In this document: positions 6,326 to 14,598 of the stretch, one piece after another
Position numbering within the stretch: the stretch's first letter is position 1
Layout: each line of letters starts with the position of its first letter
DNA from: UBA3102 sp964413055
GTDB lineage: Bacteria > Bacillota > Desulfotomaculia > Desulfotomaculales > Pelotomaculaceae
Direction of reading: 5' to 3'
Assembly (NCBI GenBank): GCA_964413055.1
Contig: CAYPRB010000012.1
Span: 1-37,517 of the forward strand
Length of the DNA stretch: 37,517 nt
Notes under the pieces: model-generated
Told to the model about the DNA's origin: nothing
The model's input: only the letters and a program-made list of their open reading frames with translations
Databases searched by the model: none
Made by a program: the position numbers and the translations under genes

Positions 6326-8518
6326 TTATTTATTTTTTAATTTTGCGAGGGCATCTGCCAAAGCTGTGTTAATTGGCTTTTCCTTTGCTTTTTTCTGTTC
6401 TTTCATGTATTTTGTTACCTCGTGTTTGGAAATGCTGCTTTTTTTATGTTCCATTCTTTTATTAAAAGAAGAAAGTTTTTCTCTGTAACCGCATTTACAT
6501 ACAAAGATTTGACCTTCTCCTTGACCGTGGAGTTCCATATTTTTGTGGCAGTTAGGACACCTGGCATTGGTTTTTTTAGAGATGCCTATTCTATACACAC
6601 AATTTCTGTCCTGGCAGATGAGCATTTTTCCCTTCTTACCGTTCACTTCGAGCATGTACTTTCCGCATTTGGGGCATCTGTTTCCGGTCAGGTTGTCATG
6701 TTTAAAAGCTTTTTTGCTGTTTTTAATCTGGTTGACAATTATTTTGGTGTAGTACTTCATTTCATTAATAAAAGCATCTTTTTTAAGAGCGCCTTTTGCA
6801 ATGGAACCCAGTTTTTGTTCCCATTCTGCAGTAAGGGCAGGGGATTTAAGATCCTCAGGAACTAGTTCAAGGAGCTGCTTTCCTTTGGAGGTCAGGAAAA
6901 TATTCTTCTCTTTCTTTTCAATGAGGAAGGTGTTGAACAGCTTTTCGATTATATCAGCCCTGGTAGCTACCGTACCCAGCCCTCCAGCTTCGTCGAGTGT
7001 TTTAATTAATTTTTTGTTTGTGCTATCCATATACTTTTTTGGGTTTTCCATAGCTGACAGCAAAGTTCCTTCATTAAATGGCCCCGGCGGTTTGGTTTCT
7101 CCGCTGGTTTGGGAAACGGCAGAGACCTTTAGGATATTGCCTTTTTTTACTGGAGGCAGTTCTTGGTCTGCAAGGTCAGTGTCTTGTTCTTCTTCATCAT
7201 CAAAATCATTCTCATAGACTTTTTTCCAACCCTGGTTGATTACAATTTTACCCCTGCAGGTAAACATTTCATCTCCTATTTTGACTTTTATTGTTGTTTG
7301 CTCGTATTCAAAGGGCGGATGGAAGACAGCAAGAAATCGCTTGACAACCAGGTCATATATTTTTTGTTCTTTTTCACTCAATGAGCCAAAGATAAGTCTT
7401 TGTTCCGTGGGTATGATAGCATGATGATCAGATACCTTACTGTTGTCAACGAAGGACTTGCTTGGTTTTATTGGTTTTTTCAAAACCTGGGAAGCTATAT
7501 TTGCATTGGATCCGGCTTCACAGGCTTTAATTCTGTCCTTTAAAGTATCCACGATATCTGTAGATATGTACCTGGAATCGGTCCGGGGATAGGTTAACAG
7601 CTTATGTCTTTCGTACAGGTTTTGCATGATAGAAAGTGTTTCCTTTACTGAGTAACCAAAGAACTTGTAGGCATCTCTCTGCAGCTCTGTTAAATTATAT
7701 AATTGAGGTGGGTTGCGTTTTTTAGAGGTTTTATTTACCTCTATAACTTCAGCTTCCTTCTTTTTTTGAATCGATTTGAGTATTTGATCACACTTATCCT
7801 TATCAAATATCCTGGTATTATTCTGCCGGTCCTGCCATGTCAGCTTTAATCCATTTGCCAGGGCAGTGATGCCGTAAAAAGTTCTTGGTTTGAAGTTCTG
7901 GATTTCCTTTTCCCTTTGAGCAATAATTGCAAGGGTAGGGGTTTGAACCCTTCCGCAGGAAAGCTGGGCATTATATTTACAGGTTAGGGCACGTGTGGCA
8001 TTGATGCCCACAAACCAGTCCGCCTCAGCACGTGCAGCGGCTGAAGCATAAAGGTTTTCGTACTCTTTGCCGTCCTTTAATTTATTGAACCCTTCCTTAA
8101 TAGCTTTATCAGTAACAGAAGAAATCCACAGCCTTTTTACAGGTTTTTTAACCCCGGCTTTTTCGATGATCCACCTGGCAACCAGTTCTCCTTCACGCCC
8201 GGCGTCAGTGGCAATAATAATCTTATCGACTTCTTTTTTATGCAGCTGTTTTTTAACAGCATTAAACTGTTTGCCGCTTTGTTTGATGACAACAAGTTTT
8301 AATTGAGAAGGCAGCATGGGTAGCTCGTCAATTCTCCATGACGCATATTTTTTATCATAAGCATCGGGATCAGCCAGTGTAACCAGGTGTCCCAGGGCCC
8401 AGGTAACTATGTATTTATTGCCTTCAAAATAGCCGTTTCCCTTTTGCCTGCAGTTTAGAATTCTTGCCAGTTCCTTCCCCACAGAGGGCTTTTCAGCTAA
8501 AATTAATGCTTTGCTCAT
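6326..8518 (-). CDS. topB: DNA topoisomerase III (type IA)
   Basis: A 730-residue type IA topoisomerase that relaxes and decatenates DNA by passing strands through a single-strand break. The Toprim domain has ILAEKPSVGKELA (6-18) and ATDAGREGE (103-111). The catalytic tyrosine is Y310 in TYPRTDSRYIS, and the later ATRADIIEKL stretch is also typical. The C-terminus, from about 620, carries two Cys4-type zinc-binding modules (RCPKCG...CQDRNC and RCPNCH...CKCG) and a basic tail. This length and zinc tail fit the TopB of Firmicutes. The gene is alone, has its own promoter, and is divergent from the radical SAM gene at 8755. Confidence 0.95.
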   Translation of the reverse strand: MSKALILAEKPSVGKELARILNCRQKGNGYFEGNKYIVTWALGHLVTLADPDAYDKKYASWRIDELPMLPSQLKLVVIKQSGKQFNAVKKQLHKKEVDKIIIATDAGREGELVARWIIEKAGVKKPVKRLWISSVTDKAIKEGFNKLKDGKEYENLYASAAARAEADWFVGINATRALTCKYNAQLSCGRVQTPTLAIIAQREKEIQNFKPRTFYGITALANGLKLTWQDRQNNTRIFDKDKCDQILKSIQKKKEAEVIEVNKTSKKRNPPQLYNLTELQRDAYKFFGYSVKETLSIMQNLYERHKLLTYPRTDSRYISTDIVDTLKDRIKACEAGSNANIASQVLKKPIKPSKSFVDNSKVSDHHAIIPTEQRLIFGSLSEKEQKIYDLVVKRFLAVFHPPFEYEQTTIKVKIGDEMFTCRGKIVINQGWKKVYENDFDDEEEQDTDLADQELPPVKKGNILKVSAVSQTSGETKPPGPFNEGTLLSAMENPKKYMDSTNKKLIKTLDEAGGLGTVATRADIIEKLFNTFLIEKKEKNIFLTSKGKQLLELVPEDLKSPALTAEWEQKLGSIAKGALKKDAFINEMKYYTKIIVNQIKNSKKAFKHDNLTGNRCPKCGKYMLEVNGKKGKMLICQDRNCVYRIGISKKTNARCPNCHKNMELHGQGEGQIFVCKCGYREKLSSFNKRMEHKKSSISKHEVTKYMKEQKKAKEKPINTALADALAKLKNK

Positions 8519-8548
8519 TTTGACAATCCCTTCTTAAAAACTTGTATA

Positions 8549-8577
8549 ATTCTAACATACAATTGATATTGCTGCAA
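8549..8577 (-). promoter_or_regulatory. Predicted topB promoter
   Basis: On the minus strand TTGCAG (8572-8577) and TAGAAT (8549-8554) are separated by 17 bp. This is a plausible sigma-A promoter about 30 bases upstream of the topB start codon. Confidence 0.5.
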
Positions 8578-8754
8578 AAGAAGTTCATACGCGTTCATTA
8601 TTCCTGTGCCGGCAGCAAGCTCTAATTCAAATCCGAATTCATGCGTAATCAAACTGTCTTTTGTGGGAAAAATACTATTAAAATGTTGCTGAACCTTTAT
8701 TAAACGTTACAGTATATGGTAAGATGGAGAAAAGATGGTGAAGGAGGAGTGAAA

Positions 8755-10272
8755 ATGAAAGTGCTGTTGGTTTACCCTAAATGTCCGGAAAGCTTTTGGA
8801 GTTTTAAGTATGCTCTTAATTTTATAGACAAAAAGTCTGTGCACCCACCGCTTGGCTTACTGACGGTGGGAACAATTATTCCAGGTGAGTGGGAAAAAAA
8901 ATTGGTTGATATGAACATAAATAAACTACAGGATGAGGACATAAAATGGGCAGATTATGTTTTCATAAGTGCCATGGTCATACAAAGAGAATCTGTAAAA
9001 GAAGTTGTCGGGCGGTGTAAAGAATTAGGGGTTAAGATTGTTGCCGGCGGTCCTCTTTTTACAATGGAGACTAAAGAGTTTCGTGATATTGACCATCTGG
9101 TGCTTGGTGAGGCAGAAATAACTCTTCCCCAGTTTCTAGCGGATTTAGAAAGGGGAAACCCGCAGCATATATACAGCAGTGACGAAAAGCCTGATCTCAA
9201 TACTACACCGGTTCCTAACTGGGACTTGGTTAACATCCACGATTATGTTTCAATGAATCTTCAGTATTCACGGGGCTGCCCTTATGACTGTGAATTTTGT
9301 GATATTACCACACTTTTTGGCCGTAAACAGCGTTTGAAAAGAGCAGATAGAATGATTGCTGAACTTGATGCTTTGTATGACCGCGGCTGGAAAGGAAGCG
9401 TTTTTATTGTTGATGATAATTTTATCGGTAATAAGGGAAAGCTGAAAAATGAAGTTCTCCCTGCAGTTATTAAATGGATGAAAGAACATAACAATCCTTT
9501 TTGGTTTAACACTGAAGCTTCAATTAACCTGGCAGATGATGAAGAATTAATGAGCCTCATGCGTGAAGCGGGTTTTGTGCACGTTTTTGTCGGTATTGAA
9601 ACCCCGGATGAGGAGAGTTTAAAAGAATGTAACAAGTTTACCAATATAAACAGAAATCTGGTTGATTCGGTCAAGAGGATTCAAAACTATGGTATGCAGG
9701 TAAGCGGTGGGTTTATTGTTGGATTTGATAATGATACACCTTCAATTTTTGAACGCCAGATTAAATTTATTCAAAAAAGCGGTATTGTTACTGCAATGGT
9801 AGGATTACTGAATGCACCCAAGGGTACCAGGCTTTACCAGCGTCTAAAAAAAGAAAACCGGCTCTTGCCCCGGAACTTTACCGGAAACAATACCGATTTT
9901 ACTCTTAATTTTATTCCCAAAATGCATCTAGAAACACTTGTCGGTGGTTATAATAAAATAGTTACAACAATTTATGATCCTGCCCGGTATTATGAAAGAG
10001 TACTTGAATTCTTTAAAGAATTTAAGCCTGTTAAAAGAAGCAGGATTAGATTATTTCGCTTTTCTTATATTACTGCTCTTTTAAAAGCAACGTTATATCT
10101 TGGGATTTTAGAAAAAGGAAGGCGCCATTACTGGGGCCTCCTGTTAAAAACAATTGCCAGGTATCCACGTTTTTTACCTGATGCATTTATTTTTGCTATC
10201 TACGGGTTTCATTTTCGCAAGGTATTTAAAAAATACCAGCCAAAGCTCTCAATAATGGAAAACGGACAATAA
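8755..10272 (+). CDS. B12-binding-domain radical SAM protein
   Basis: I choose ATG 8755 because AAGGAGG lies 8 bases upstream; an in-frame ATG at 8716 would add 13 unlikely residues. The 505-residue product has a Rossmann-like cobalamin-binding domain (1-150, with HPPLGLLTVGT and VAGGP) and a radical SAM barrel with the iron-sulfur motif CPYDCEFC (C175, C179, C182), then a C-terminal extension of about 110 residues with a hydrophobic patch. The order matches class B radical SAM enzymes with a DUF4070-type tail, many of which are methyltransferases. The B12 domain lacks an obvious DxHxxG histidine, as is common in this group. The gene stands alone, so its substrate cannot be read from context. 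Confidence 0.85.
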   Translation: MKVLLVYPKCPESFWSFKYALNFIDKKSVHPPLGLLTVGTIIPGEWEKKLVDMNINKLQDEDIKWADYVFISAMVIQRESVKEVVGRCKELGVKIVAGGPLFTMETKEFRDIDHLVLGEAEITLPQFLADLERGNPQHIYSSDEKPDLNTTPVPNWDLVNIHDYVSMNLQYSRGCPYDCEFCDITTLFGRKQRLKRADRMIAELDALYDRGWKGSVFIVDDNFIGNKGKLKNEVLPAVIKWMKEHNNPFWFNTEASINLADDEELMSLMREAGFVHVFVGIETPDEESLKECNKFTNINRNLVDSVKRIQNYGMQVSGGFIVGFDNDTPSIFERQIKFIQKSGIVTAMVGLLNAPKGTRLYQRLKKENRLLPRNFTGNNTDFTLNFIPKMHLETLVGGYNKIVTTIYDPARYYERVLEFFKEFKPVKRSRIRLFRFSYITALLKATLYLGILEKGRRHYWGLLLKTIARYPRFLPDAFIFAIYGFHFRKVFKKYQPKLSIMENGQ

Positions 10273-10393
10273 TATTATATATTTTTAGACAGACATCATG
10301 TCTTCCAGATTTCCGCCGATATTACAGTTATAAATAAATATACCGCGAAAAGTATAGCCGGAATCCCGAAATGTTTTATTCATGCCAATGGAA

Positions 10394-10436
10394 CCACTGC
10401 GTGCAATAGTGTATAAGCAGTGGGATTTTCTTTTTT
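10394..10436 (+). terminator. Possible terminator after the radical SAM gene
   Basis: CCACTGC (10394-10400) pairs with GCAGTGG (10417-10423) around a 16-base loop and is followed by a T-rich run (TTTTCTTTTTT). It lies 120 bases past the stop codon at 10272. The large loop lowers confidence. I see no gene in 10273-10510. Confidence 0.5.
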
Positions 10437-10510
10437 ATTATTTCTGCTGAAGCTGCGGCAACCAGTTTTATGTCATGCCATGCTGTAATATAGTAAACTC
10501 ATTGTCCATT

Positions 10511-10795
10511 TCACCGGTTCTTGAAGAGGTATTTATTAATTCCAAAAACAATAAATCCAACTATAGATAATACCCCAAAGAAAGTCGTAAACAAAGCCTC
10601 TTTCATAGTTGGGTAAGGGTTAGGGATTAATAATGGTTTTAAAAAATTATATAAAGCAACCAAAGCAAAAACGGAAGGCATAATCAGCCCTAAATATACC
10701 TGTCTTCTATTAGCAAAATATACTACTATGCCGCAGTAAAGGATTATAACAAAAATAAGAACTGTAAAAATTAATGGACTACCACCCGTTTCCAT
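10511..10795 (-). CDS. Small three-helix membrane protein, unknown function
   Basis: I choose ATG 10795 (METGGSPLIF) because GGGAGG ends 9 bases upstream; the GTG at 10801 would sit too close to it. The 94-residue protein has three predicted membrane segments (about 6-26, 36-54 and 69-86) and short basic loops with NRRQ and a FKNR tail. I do not recognise a family and there is no catalytic motif. It faces the end of the radical SAM gene and is flanked on the other side by an IS110-type element, so context does not suggest a partner. Confidence 0.65.
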   Translation of the reverse strand: METGGSPLIFTVLIFVIILYCGIVVYFANRRQVYLGLIMPSVFALVALYNFLKPLLIPNPYPTMKEALFTTFFGVLSIVGFIVFGINKYLFKNR

Positions 10796-10917
10796 AAACA
10801 CCTGCCTCCCTCTATATTCTTTGATTTTCTTTTAATCGCTCTTTAAATCGCAGTATTTCTTTTGACGTAAAACGAATCTCGTGGAAATGATAAACATTTG
10901 TGTTTATATATGGAAAC

Positions 10918-11167
10918 AGGTGTGTAGCCCAACAGAATATGACGACTTTCTGTTATTATGGCCGTTGGGATCCACAAGTCTCCTGGCGGCAAACCTCCCA
11001 TGTCTCACAGGGTCTATGCCCTAAATTCCTTCGTCCTGCCTGCCCACGAGGTGGATGTCATCATGCTCCTAAGCAGGGTCAATGCCCGTATGGATTTTAT
11101 TCAACTGACTATCCGGCTCGTTTTGTCAAAGAACAAAAGCTTTAAAACATGTCATTTAAAGGGGTTA
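10918..11167 (-). ncRNA. Candidate bridge/seek RNA region of the IS110-family element
   Basis: IS110/IS1111 elements encode a structured RNA in their longer noncoding end that pairs with target and donor DNA. This 250-bp region after the transposase stop has no credible gene. It holds a hairpin (TTTTGT/ACAAAA, 11113-11130) and two copies of AGGGTC(A/T)ATGCCC on the plus strand at 11075-11087 and 11009-11021, 66 bp apart, that could lie in paired internal loops. The minus-strand transcript also has GGTTTGCC and two ACCCTG stretches that partly complement the insertion site. RNA boundaries and guide loops cannot be fixed by eye. Confidence 0.4.
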
Positions 11168-12448
11168 TTAAGCGGCCGCTACTACCGGCCTTCTGATATC
11201 GTTCATCATTTTATTCGGATCATAGGCTACCTGCTTTGTTAGTAAGGCAAAGAAGATCCGCATAAGCTTACAGCATAACAGAATCAGTGATTGTTTCTTC
11301 TTGAGCGGGTTCTCTGCCCGTGTAGTGTAATATTGATGCAGTTTTATAAATTCTTCGTTCTTGGCCACCAATGGCATTATCCCCTGGAACAGCAGTGCTC
11401 TAAGACGCTTTCGGCCCCGTTTGCTGATGGTGGTTTTACCCTTGTGCTTGCCTGAGCTATTTTCTTTTAAGCTGAGCCCGGCAAGTTTCTGGAGCTGTTT
11501 GGGGTGCTTAAACCGGGCGATATCTCCTACTTCCGCCATAAAGCCGGCTGCAGTTATCAGACCAACTCCTTTAATCTTCATGATTTCCTGCATCCCGGGA
11601 ATCTGACATGTCAGTTGTTCTACTAAGGCAAGGACCCTTTCGTGCTGCTGCATCTTCATTTCGTAGTCCTCAAGCAGCATGAGAAGGTCATTCTCTGCTG
11701 CTTTCAGGCCTTCACGGATACCAACGGATGCTTGGGCCGCCCGGATAAGTAAGGTAGCCCTTTTTTGGCCTACGGCACGTATCTTGGCTTTCTTCCAACT
11801 AGCGACAATGCCGCCTGCTCCTTTTTGCATTACTTTGGCCGGGGTGGCAAATTCGTTTAAGGCGATAAGTGCCGCTTTACCCTCCCAGCTGGCGAAGACT
11901 GTAGTAAATTCAGGGAAATAGATATTGAGCCAGCGTTTAACCCTGTTACGGATGGCATTAAGTTGCTTTACTATCTGCCAGCGGGTTTGCATGGCGGTCC
12001 TTAGTTCACTGTATACTCCCTCGGGAATGTAGGGAACCATATATCTGCCATCCTTAATTAACATGGCAATGGTCTTGGGATCTTTCCGGTCATTCTTGGT
12101 TGGATTGTTGTCATCCAGTTCCTTGCTCCGCTTAACATGAAACGGGTTTACAAGGACAATTTGCATGGAATGATTTTTTAGGTATTGTGCAAAATTGAAC
12201 CAGTAGTGACCGGTCGGCTCCATTCCTACCATTACGTGTTTCTTTTCGTGCCTAGCGCTTAGCTCTTTTAGCCAGGCTTTCAAGATATTGAAGCCTTCGG
12301 CGTCATTTGTGAACCTCAGCAGCTTGCCAAGCTCAATGCCCCTTAGGTCAAAGGCCCTGGCATAATGAGTTTCGCTGGCCACATCAACACCGATAATTAA
12401 AGTTTCATTTGTGATTTGCAAGATTTTCTCGTTCTGGGTATAATTCAT
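11168..12448 (-). CDS. IS110-family transposase (DEDD recombinase)
   Basis: A 426-residue protein with the N-terminal DEDD (RuvC-like) domain: GVDVASETHYARAF, GMEPTGHYWF and NDRKDPKTIAML supply the acidic residues. The C-terminal Transposase_20 domain has an IKGVG helix-hairpin-helix-like part and AGLSLKENSSGK...ISKRGRKRLR, where the conserved serine lies. These enzymes cut and rejoin DNA with the help of the element's own RNA. The start ATG follows GAGGAGGT, which is enclosed in an upstream hairpin. The gene appears intact, so the element may still be active. Confidence 0.93.
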   Translation of the reverse strand: MNYTQNEKILQITNETLIIGVDVASETHYARAFDLRGIELGKLLRFTNDAEGFNILKAWLKELSARHEKKHVMVGMEPTGHYWFNFAQYLKNHSMQIVLVNPFHVKRSKELDDNNPTKNDRKDPKTIAMLIKDGRYMVPYIPEGVYSELRTAMQTRWQIVKQLNAIRNRVKRWLNIYFPEFTTVFASWEGKAALIALNEFATPAKVMQKGAGGIVASWKKAKIRAVGQKRATLLIRAAQASVGIREGLKAAENDLLMLLEDYEMKMQQHERVLALVEQLTCQIPGMQEIMKIKGVGLITAAGFMAEVGDIARFKHPKQLQKLAGLSLKENSSGKHKGKTTISKRGRKRLRALLFQGIMPLVAKNEEFIKLHQYYTTRAENPLKKKQSLILLCCKLMRIFFALLTKQVAYDPNKMMNDIRRPVVAAA

Positions 12449-12451
12449 CTT

Positions 12452-12527
12452 GAGTACCTCCTCTGTTATTTAAGGGTCGCTTCGCAAAGCTGACACCTCG
12501 TATGCTAACAGGAGGTACTCTTTTTTT
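12452..12527. promoter_or_regulatory. Hairpin at IS tip that hides the transposase ribosome binding site
   Basis: GAGTACCTCCT (12452-12462) is a perfect 11-base complement of AGGAGGTACTC (12510-12520). In a minus-strand transcript entering from outside the element, the upstream arm pairs with the AGGAGGT that serves the transposase, which would block translation driven by flanking promoters. On the plus strand the same hairpin is followed by seven T (12521-12527) and reads as an intrinsic terminator. Both are known ways for an IS to avoid activation by outside transcription. Confidence 0.65.
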
Positions 12528-12560
12528 CAGGGGTAACCAGGGGGACGGTTCTTTCGGTTT
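12528..12560 (+). repeat. REP-like repeat flanking the RAYT gene, left copy (cut by IS110)
   Basis: CAGGGGTAACCAGGGGGACGG and the following TTCTTTCGGTTT match, in inverted orientation, the repeats at 13436-13527. GGGGACGGTTCT-type sequences beside Y1 transposase genes are common in Firmicutes. The first six bases of this copy (GGAAAC) now lie at 10912-10917, on the other side of the IS110-type element. Confidence 0.7.
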
Positions 12561-12587
12561 ACAATAAATAGTCGAAAGTGATATGAT
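12558..12587 (+). promoter_or_regulatory. Predicted promoter of the RAYT gene
   Basis: TTTACA (12558-12563) and TATGAT (12582-12587) are 18 bp apart and lie 20 bases before the start codon. The -35 hexamer overlaps the end of the REP-like repeat, so the repeat itself may carry part of the promoter. Confidence 0.45.
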
Positions 12588-12607
12588 ATACTATGGGTGA
12601 TTAAACA

Positions 12608-13366
12608 ATGCCAAGGTCAGGAAGAAGGAAAAGTAAAAATGGAATATATCATATTGTTTTACGGGGAATAAACAGGCAAACCATCTTTGAAGAGGAAGAC
12701 GATTCTATAAAGTTCCTGGAAACATTGAAGAATTATAAGGAAAAAAGTGGCTATAAGATATATGGCTATTGTTTAATGGGAAACCATATACACTTACTGA
12801 TTAAGGAAGAAAAAGAAGATCTGGGAATAATAATGCGACGTATAGGAGCAAGTTACGTATATTGGTACAATTTAAAGTATGATCGATACGGGCATTTGTT
12901 CCAGGATAGATATAAAAGTGAAGTGGTTGAAGATGAAAGCTATTTTTTAACAGTATTAAGATATATACACCAAAACCCTATAAAGGCAGGGATGGTGCCG
13001 GATGTTGGAAGTTATAAATGGAGTAGTTATATTGAATATATTGGTAAGAAAGAAATTGTAGATACTGACTTTATATTGGGGTTATTCAGCAGGGATAGGA
13101 AAAAAGCACTGGAAAGCTTTGAAGCATTTCACCGGATTAGTAATGACGAACGTTGTTTGGATATAAGTGAAAATAAAAGGTTGACGGATAAAATAGCAAT
13201 AGAGATTATTAAAAGTAAATGTCGGGTAAATTGCTGCAGTGAAATCCAGTCTATGGGAAAAAATCAAAGGGATAGATATTTGAAGCTTTTAAAGGAAGAA
13301 GGATTGTCGACAAGACAGATCGCAAGATTGACGAGTATAAGTAGGGGCATAGTTTTAAAAGCATAA
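12608..13366 (+). CDS. REP-associated tyrosine transposase (RAYT, TnpA_REP)
   Basis: A 252-residue Y1-type HUH nuclease. The N-terminal half has the family opening PRSGRRKSKNGIYHIVLRG, the metal-binding GNHIHLLI (HxH) and YGHLFQDRYKS; the catalytic tyrosine lies in the LRYIHQNPIKAG region. The C-terminal third ends with a helix-turn-helix (LSTRQIARLTSISRG) absent from many short RAYTs. Such enzymes nick single-stranded DNA beside REP hairpins and are thought to spread REP sequences. Inverted REP-like copies lie on both sides. The ribosome binding site is weak (GGGTGA), as expected for a low-expression transposase. The gene looks intact. Confidence 0.9.
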   Translation: MPRSGRRKSKNGIYHIVLRGINRQTIFEEEDDSIKFLETLKNYKEKSGYKIYGYCLMGNHIHLLIKEEKEDLGIIMRRIGASYVYWYNLKYDRYGHLFQDRYKSEVVEDESYFLTVLRYIHQNPIKAGMVPDVGSYKWSSYIEYIGKKEIVDTDFILGLFSRDRKKALESFEAFHRISNDERCLDISENKRLTDKIAIEIIKSKCRVNCCSEIQSMGKNQRDRYLKLLKEEGLSTRQIARLTSISRGIVLKA

Positions 13367-13370
13367 GCAA

Positions 13371-13435
13371 CATGAACCGGCAAACTATTTTTGAAGATTA
13401 AGAAAAAAACGATAAATTTTTATAAAACATGTCAC
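13371..13435 (+). pseudogene. Remnant of a second RAYT gene copy
   Basis: The sequence ACATGAACCGGCAAACTATT and onward to about 13425 matches the start of the intact RAYT gene around 12665-12715. It reads MNRQTIFED, stop, then ...NDKFL, against INRQTIFEEEDDSIKFL in the intact copy. It covers only about residues 21-40, contains stops, and ends at the REP-like repeats. This suggests two tandem RAYT units that collapsed by deletion. Confidence 0.55.
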
Positions 13436-13527
13436 AAACCACAAGAACCGTCCCCTGGTTTCCCCCTGGTTTCCTGCCCCTGGTTTCCTGCAACCACAAG
13501 AACCGTCCCCCTGGTTACCCCTGGTTT
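13436..13527 (-). repeat. REP-like repeats flanking the RAYT gene, right copies
   Basis: Two copies of AACCACAAGAACCGTCCCC lie at 13437-13455 and 13492-13510, each followed by CTGGTT-type units (CCCCTGGTTT four times, CCTGGTTACCCCTGGTTT once). They are inverted relative to the copy at 12528. The short CCTGGTTT units look like internal slippage products. The radical SAM start codon lies 20 bases beyond, so its leader is read through this repeat. Confidence 0.75.
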
Positions 13528-13546
13528 AAAAAGGAGAAAATTGATT

Positions 13547-14473
13547 ATGAAAGAAATTAAGTATATTTATGGACCCGTACCATCCAGAAGATTAGGTATT
13601 TCATTGGGAGTCAGCCCAATCCCAAAGAAAACCTGTAATTATTCCTGCATTTATTGCCAGCTTGGTAGAACTAACCATCTGAAAAATACAAGACAAATGT
13701 TTTTTCGCCTCGAAGATATCATAGAAGAATTTGAAGAAACGCTCAAAAAAAATTTTATATTCGATGTAGTAACAATCGTTGGTGAAGGCGAACCAACATT
13801 GTATCTGGGCCTTGGTAAACTAATTAATGAAATTCAGAAAAGAACGGACAAGCCGGTTGCTGTAATTACAAACGGAGCACTTCTCTTTAATACAGATGTG
13901 CAGGCGGAATTGAGTGCAGCAGATATTGTGCTAACTTCTATTGATGCATATAACGAAAGATTATTTAGAAAAATCAACAGACCGCACAGAACTTTAAAAT
14001 ACGAAGATGTTCAAAGTGGTCTGGAGGTTTTTTCTAAAAAATATCATGGACAACTCTGGCTTGAAACTATGCTGATGGATGGTATCAACGATGACAATGC
14101 ATCGCTTGAAAAATATTCTGCATTATTTAAAAAAATCAAGTATAAAAAGTTATATTTGAATACACCGGTACGTCCACCTGCTGAGCCCTATGTGAAAGCT
14201 ATTGATAATGTAAAGATGGACCATGCGGTTGATGTACTGGGTGGCATTTCAATTGATTTGCTGCATTCAGATGGATTTCACAGTGAAATTACTGATCATT
14301 ATGTTGCTATTATGAGTATAATTAAGCGGCATCCCATGAACCAATTTGAAATTGAGAGTTTCCTAACATCAAGAGGTTGCGGTAATATTGGCTCAATTAT
14401 GCATGATCTCAAACAAGACAATAAAGTGGTTGTAATCAATTATAAAGGTTATGACACTTATAGATTGAAATAA
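13547..14473 (+). CDS. Radical SAM protein, COG0731-type (TYW1-like)
   Basis: I choose ATG 13547 because AAGGAG lies about 12 bases upstream and the protein then starts with the family opening KYIYGPVPSRRLG; a longer frame would translate the REP repeats. The 308-residue product has the iron-sulfur motif CNYSCIYC (C30, C34, C37), GEGEPTLY (the GGE-like SAM contact), ITNGALL and SIDAYNERLFRKINRPH. COG0731 proteins are related to the wyosine-synthesis enzyme TYW1, but bacterial members have no agreed function. The last 60 residues look like a small winged-helix tail. There are no functional neighbours. Confidence 0.85.
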   Translation: MKEIKYIYGPVPSRRLGISLGVSPIPKKTCNYSCIYCQLGRTNHLKNTRQMFFRLEDIIEEFEETLKKNFIFDVVTIVGEGEPTLYLGLGKLINEIQKRTDKPVAVITNGALLFNTDVQAELSAADIVLTSIDAYNERLFRKINRPHRTLKYEDVQSGLEVFSKKYHGQLWLETMLMDGINDDNASLEKYSALFKKIKYKKLYLNTPVRPPAEPYVKAIDNVKMDHAVDVLGGISIDLLHSDGFHSEITDHYVAIMSIIKRHPMNQFEIESFLTSRGCGNIGSIMHDLKQDNKVVVINYKGYDTYRLK

Positions 14474-14598
14474 TTGTTGAAAGAGTTTACCAATTCATAA
14501 GTTAAAAAATATGGTCAGCGCTATGATGGAATTTAACCAGGAGCATTTACGCAGACAGTAGGCCATTATTTGAGAATGGATGGGGGGGGTTGGCAGTT

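Larger units (their letters stand above)
10918..12527 (-). mobile_element. IS110-family insertion sequence inside a REP-like repeat
   Basis: The ends can be deduced from the target. The left flank ends GGAAAC at 10917 and the right flank starts CAGGGGTAACC at 12528; joined, they restore GGAAACCAGGGGTAACC. The halves of that junction occur uninterrupted in REP-like copies to the right: AAACCAGGGGTAACC on the minus strand of 13492-13527 and GGAAACCAGGGG on the minus strand of 13436-13491. The element is about 1,610 bp, with one transposase gene, a short 5' region (80 bp) and a long noncoding 3' region (250 bp), a layout known for the IS1111 subgroup. No target duplication is evident, though a shared CAGG at both ends is possible. 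The ends may be off by a few bases. Confidence 0.75.

Noticed and set aside
10900..11242. Plus-strand reading frames over the IS110 3' region
   Set aside because: They have no ribosome site and odd composition, and they overlap the noncoding tail and the end of the transposase gene. A structured RNA is more likely.
12482..12500. Short matching ends AGGTGT...AGC of the IS110-type element (also at 10918-10930) as subterminal inverted repeats
   Set aside because: They lie at unequal distances from the two ends fixed by the target sequence and match over only six bases plus AGC, so I do not list them as a feature.
13391..13546. N-terminal extension of the second radical SAM protein
   Set aside because: It would translate REP-like repeats and RAYT remnant; ATG 13547 has a proper ribosome site and starts the family's conserved opening.
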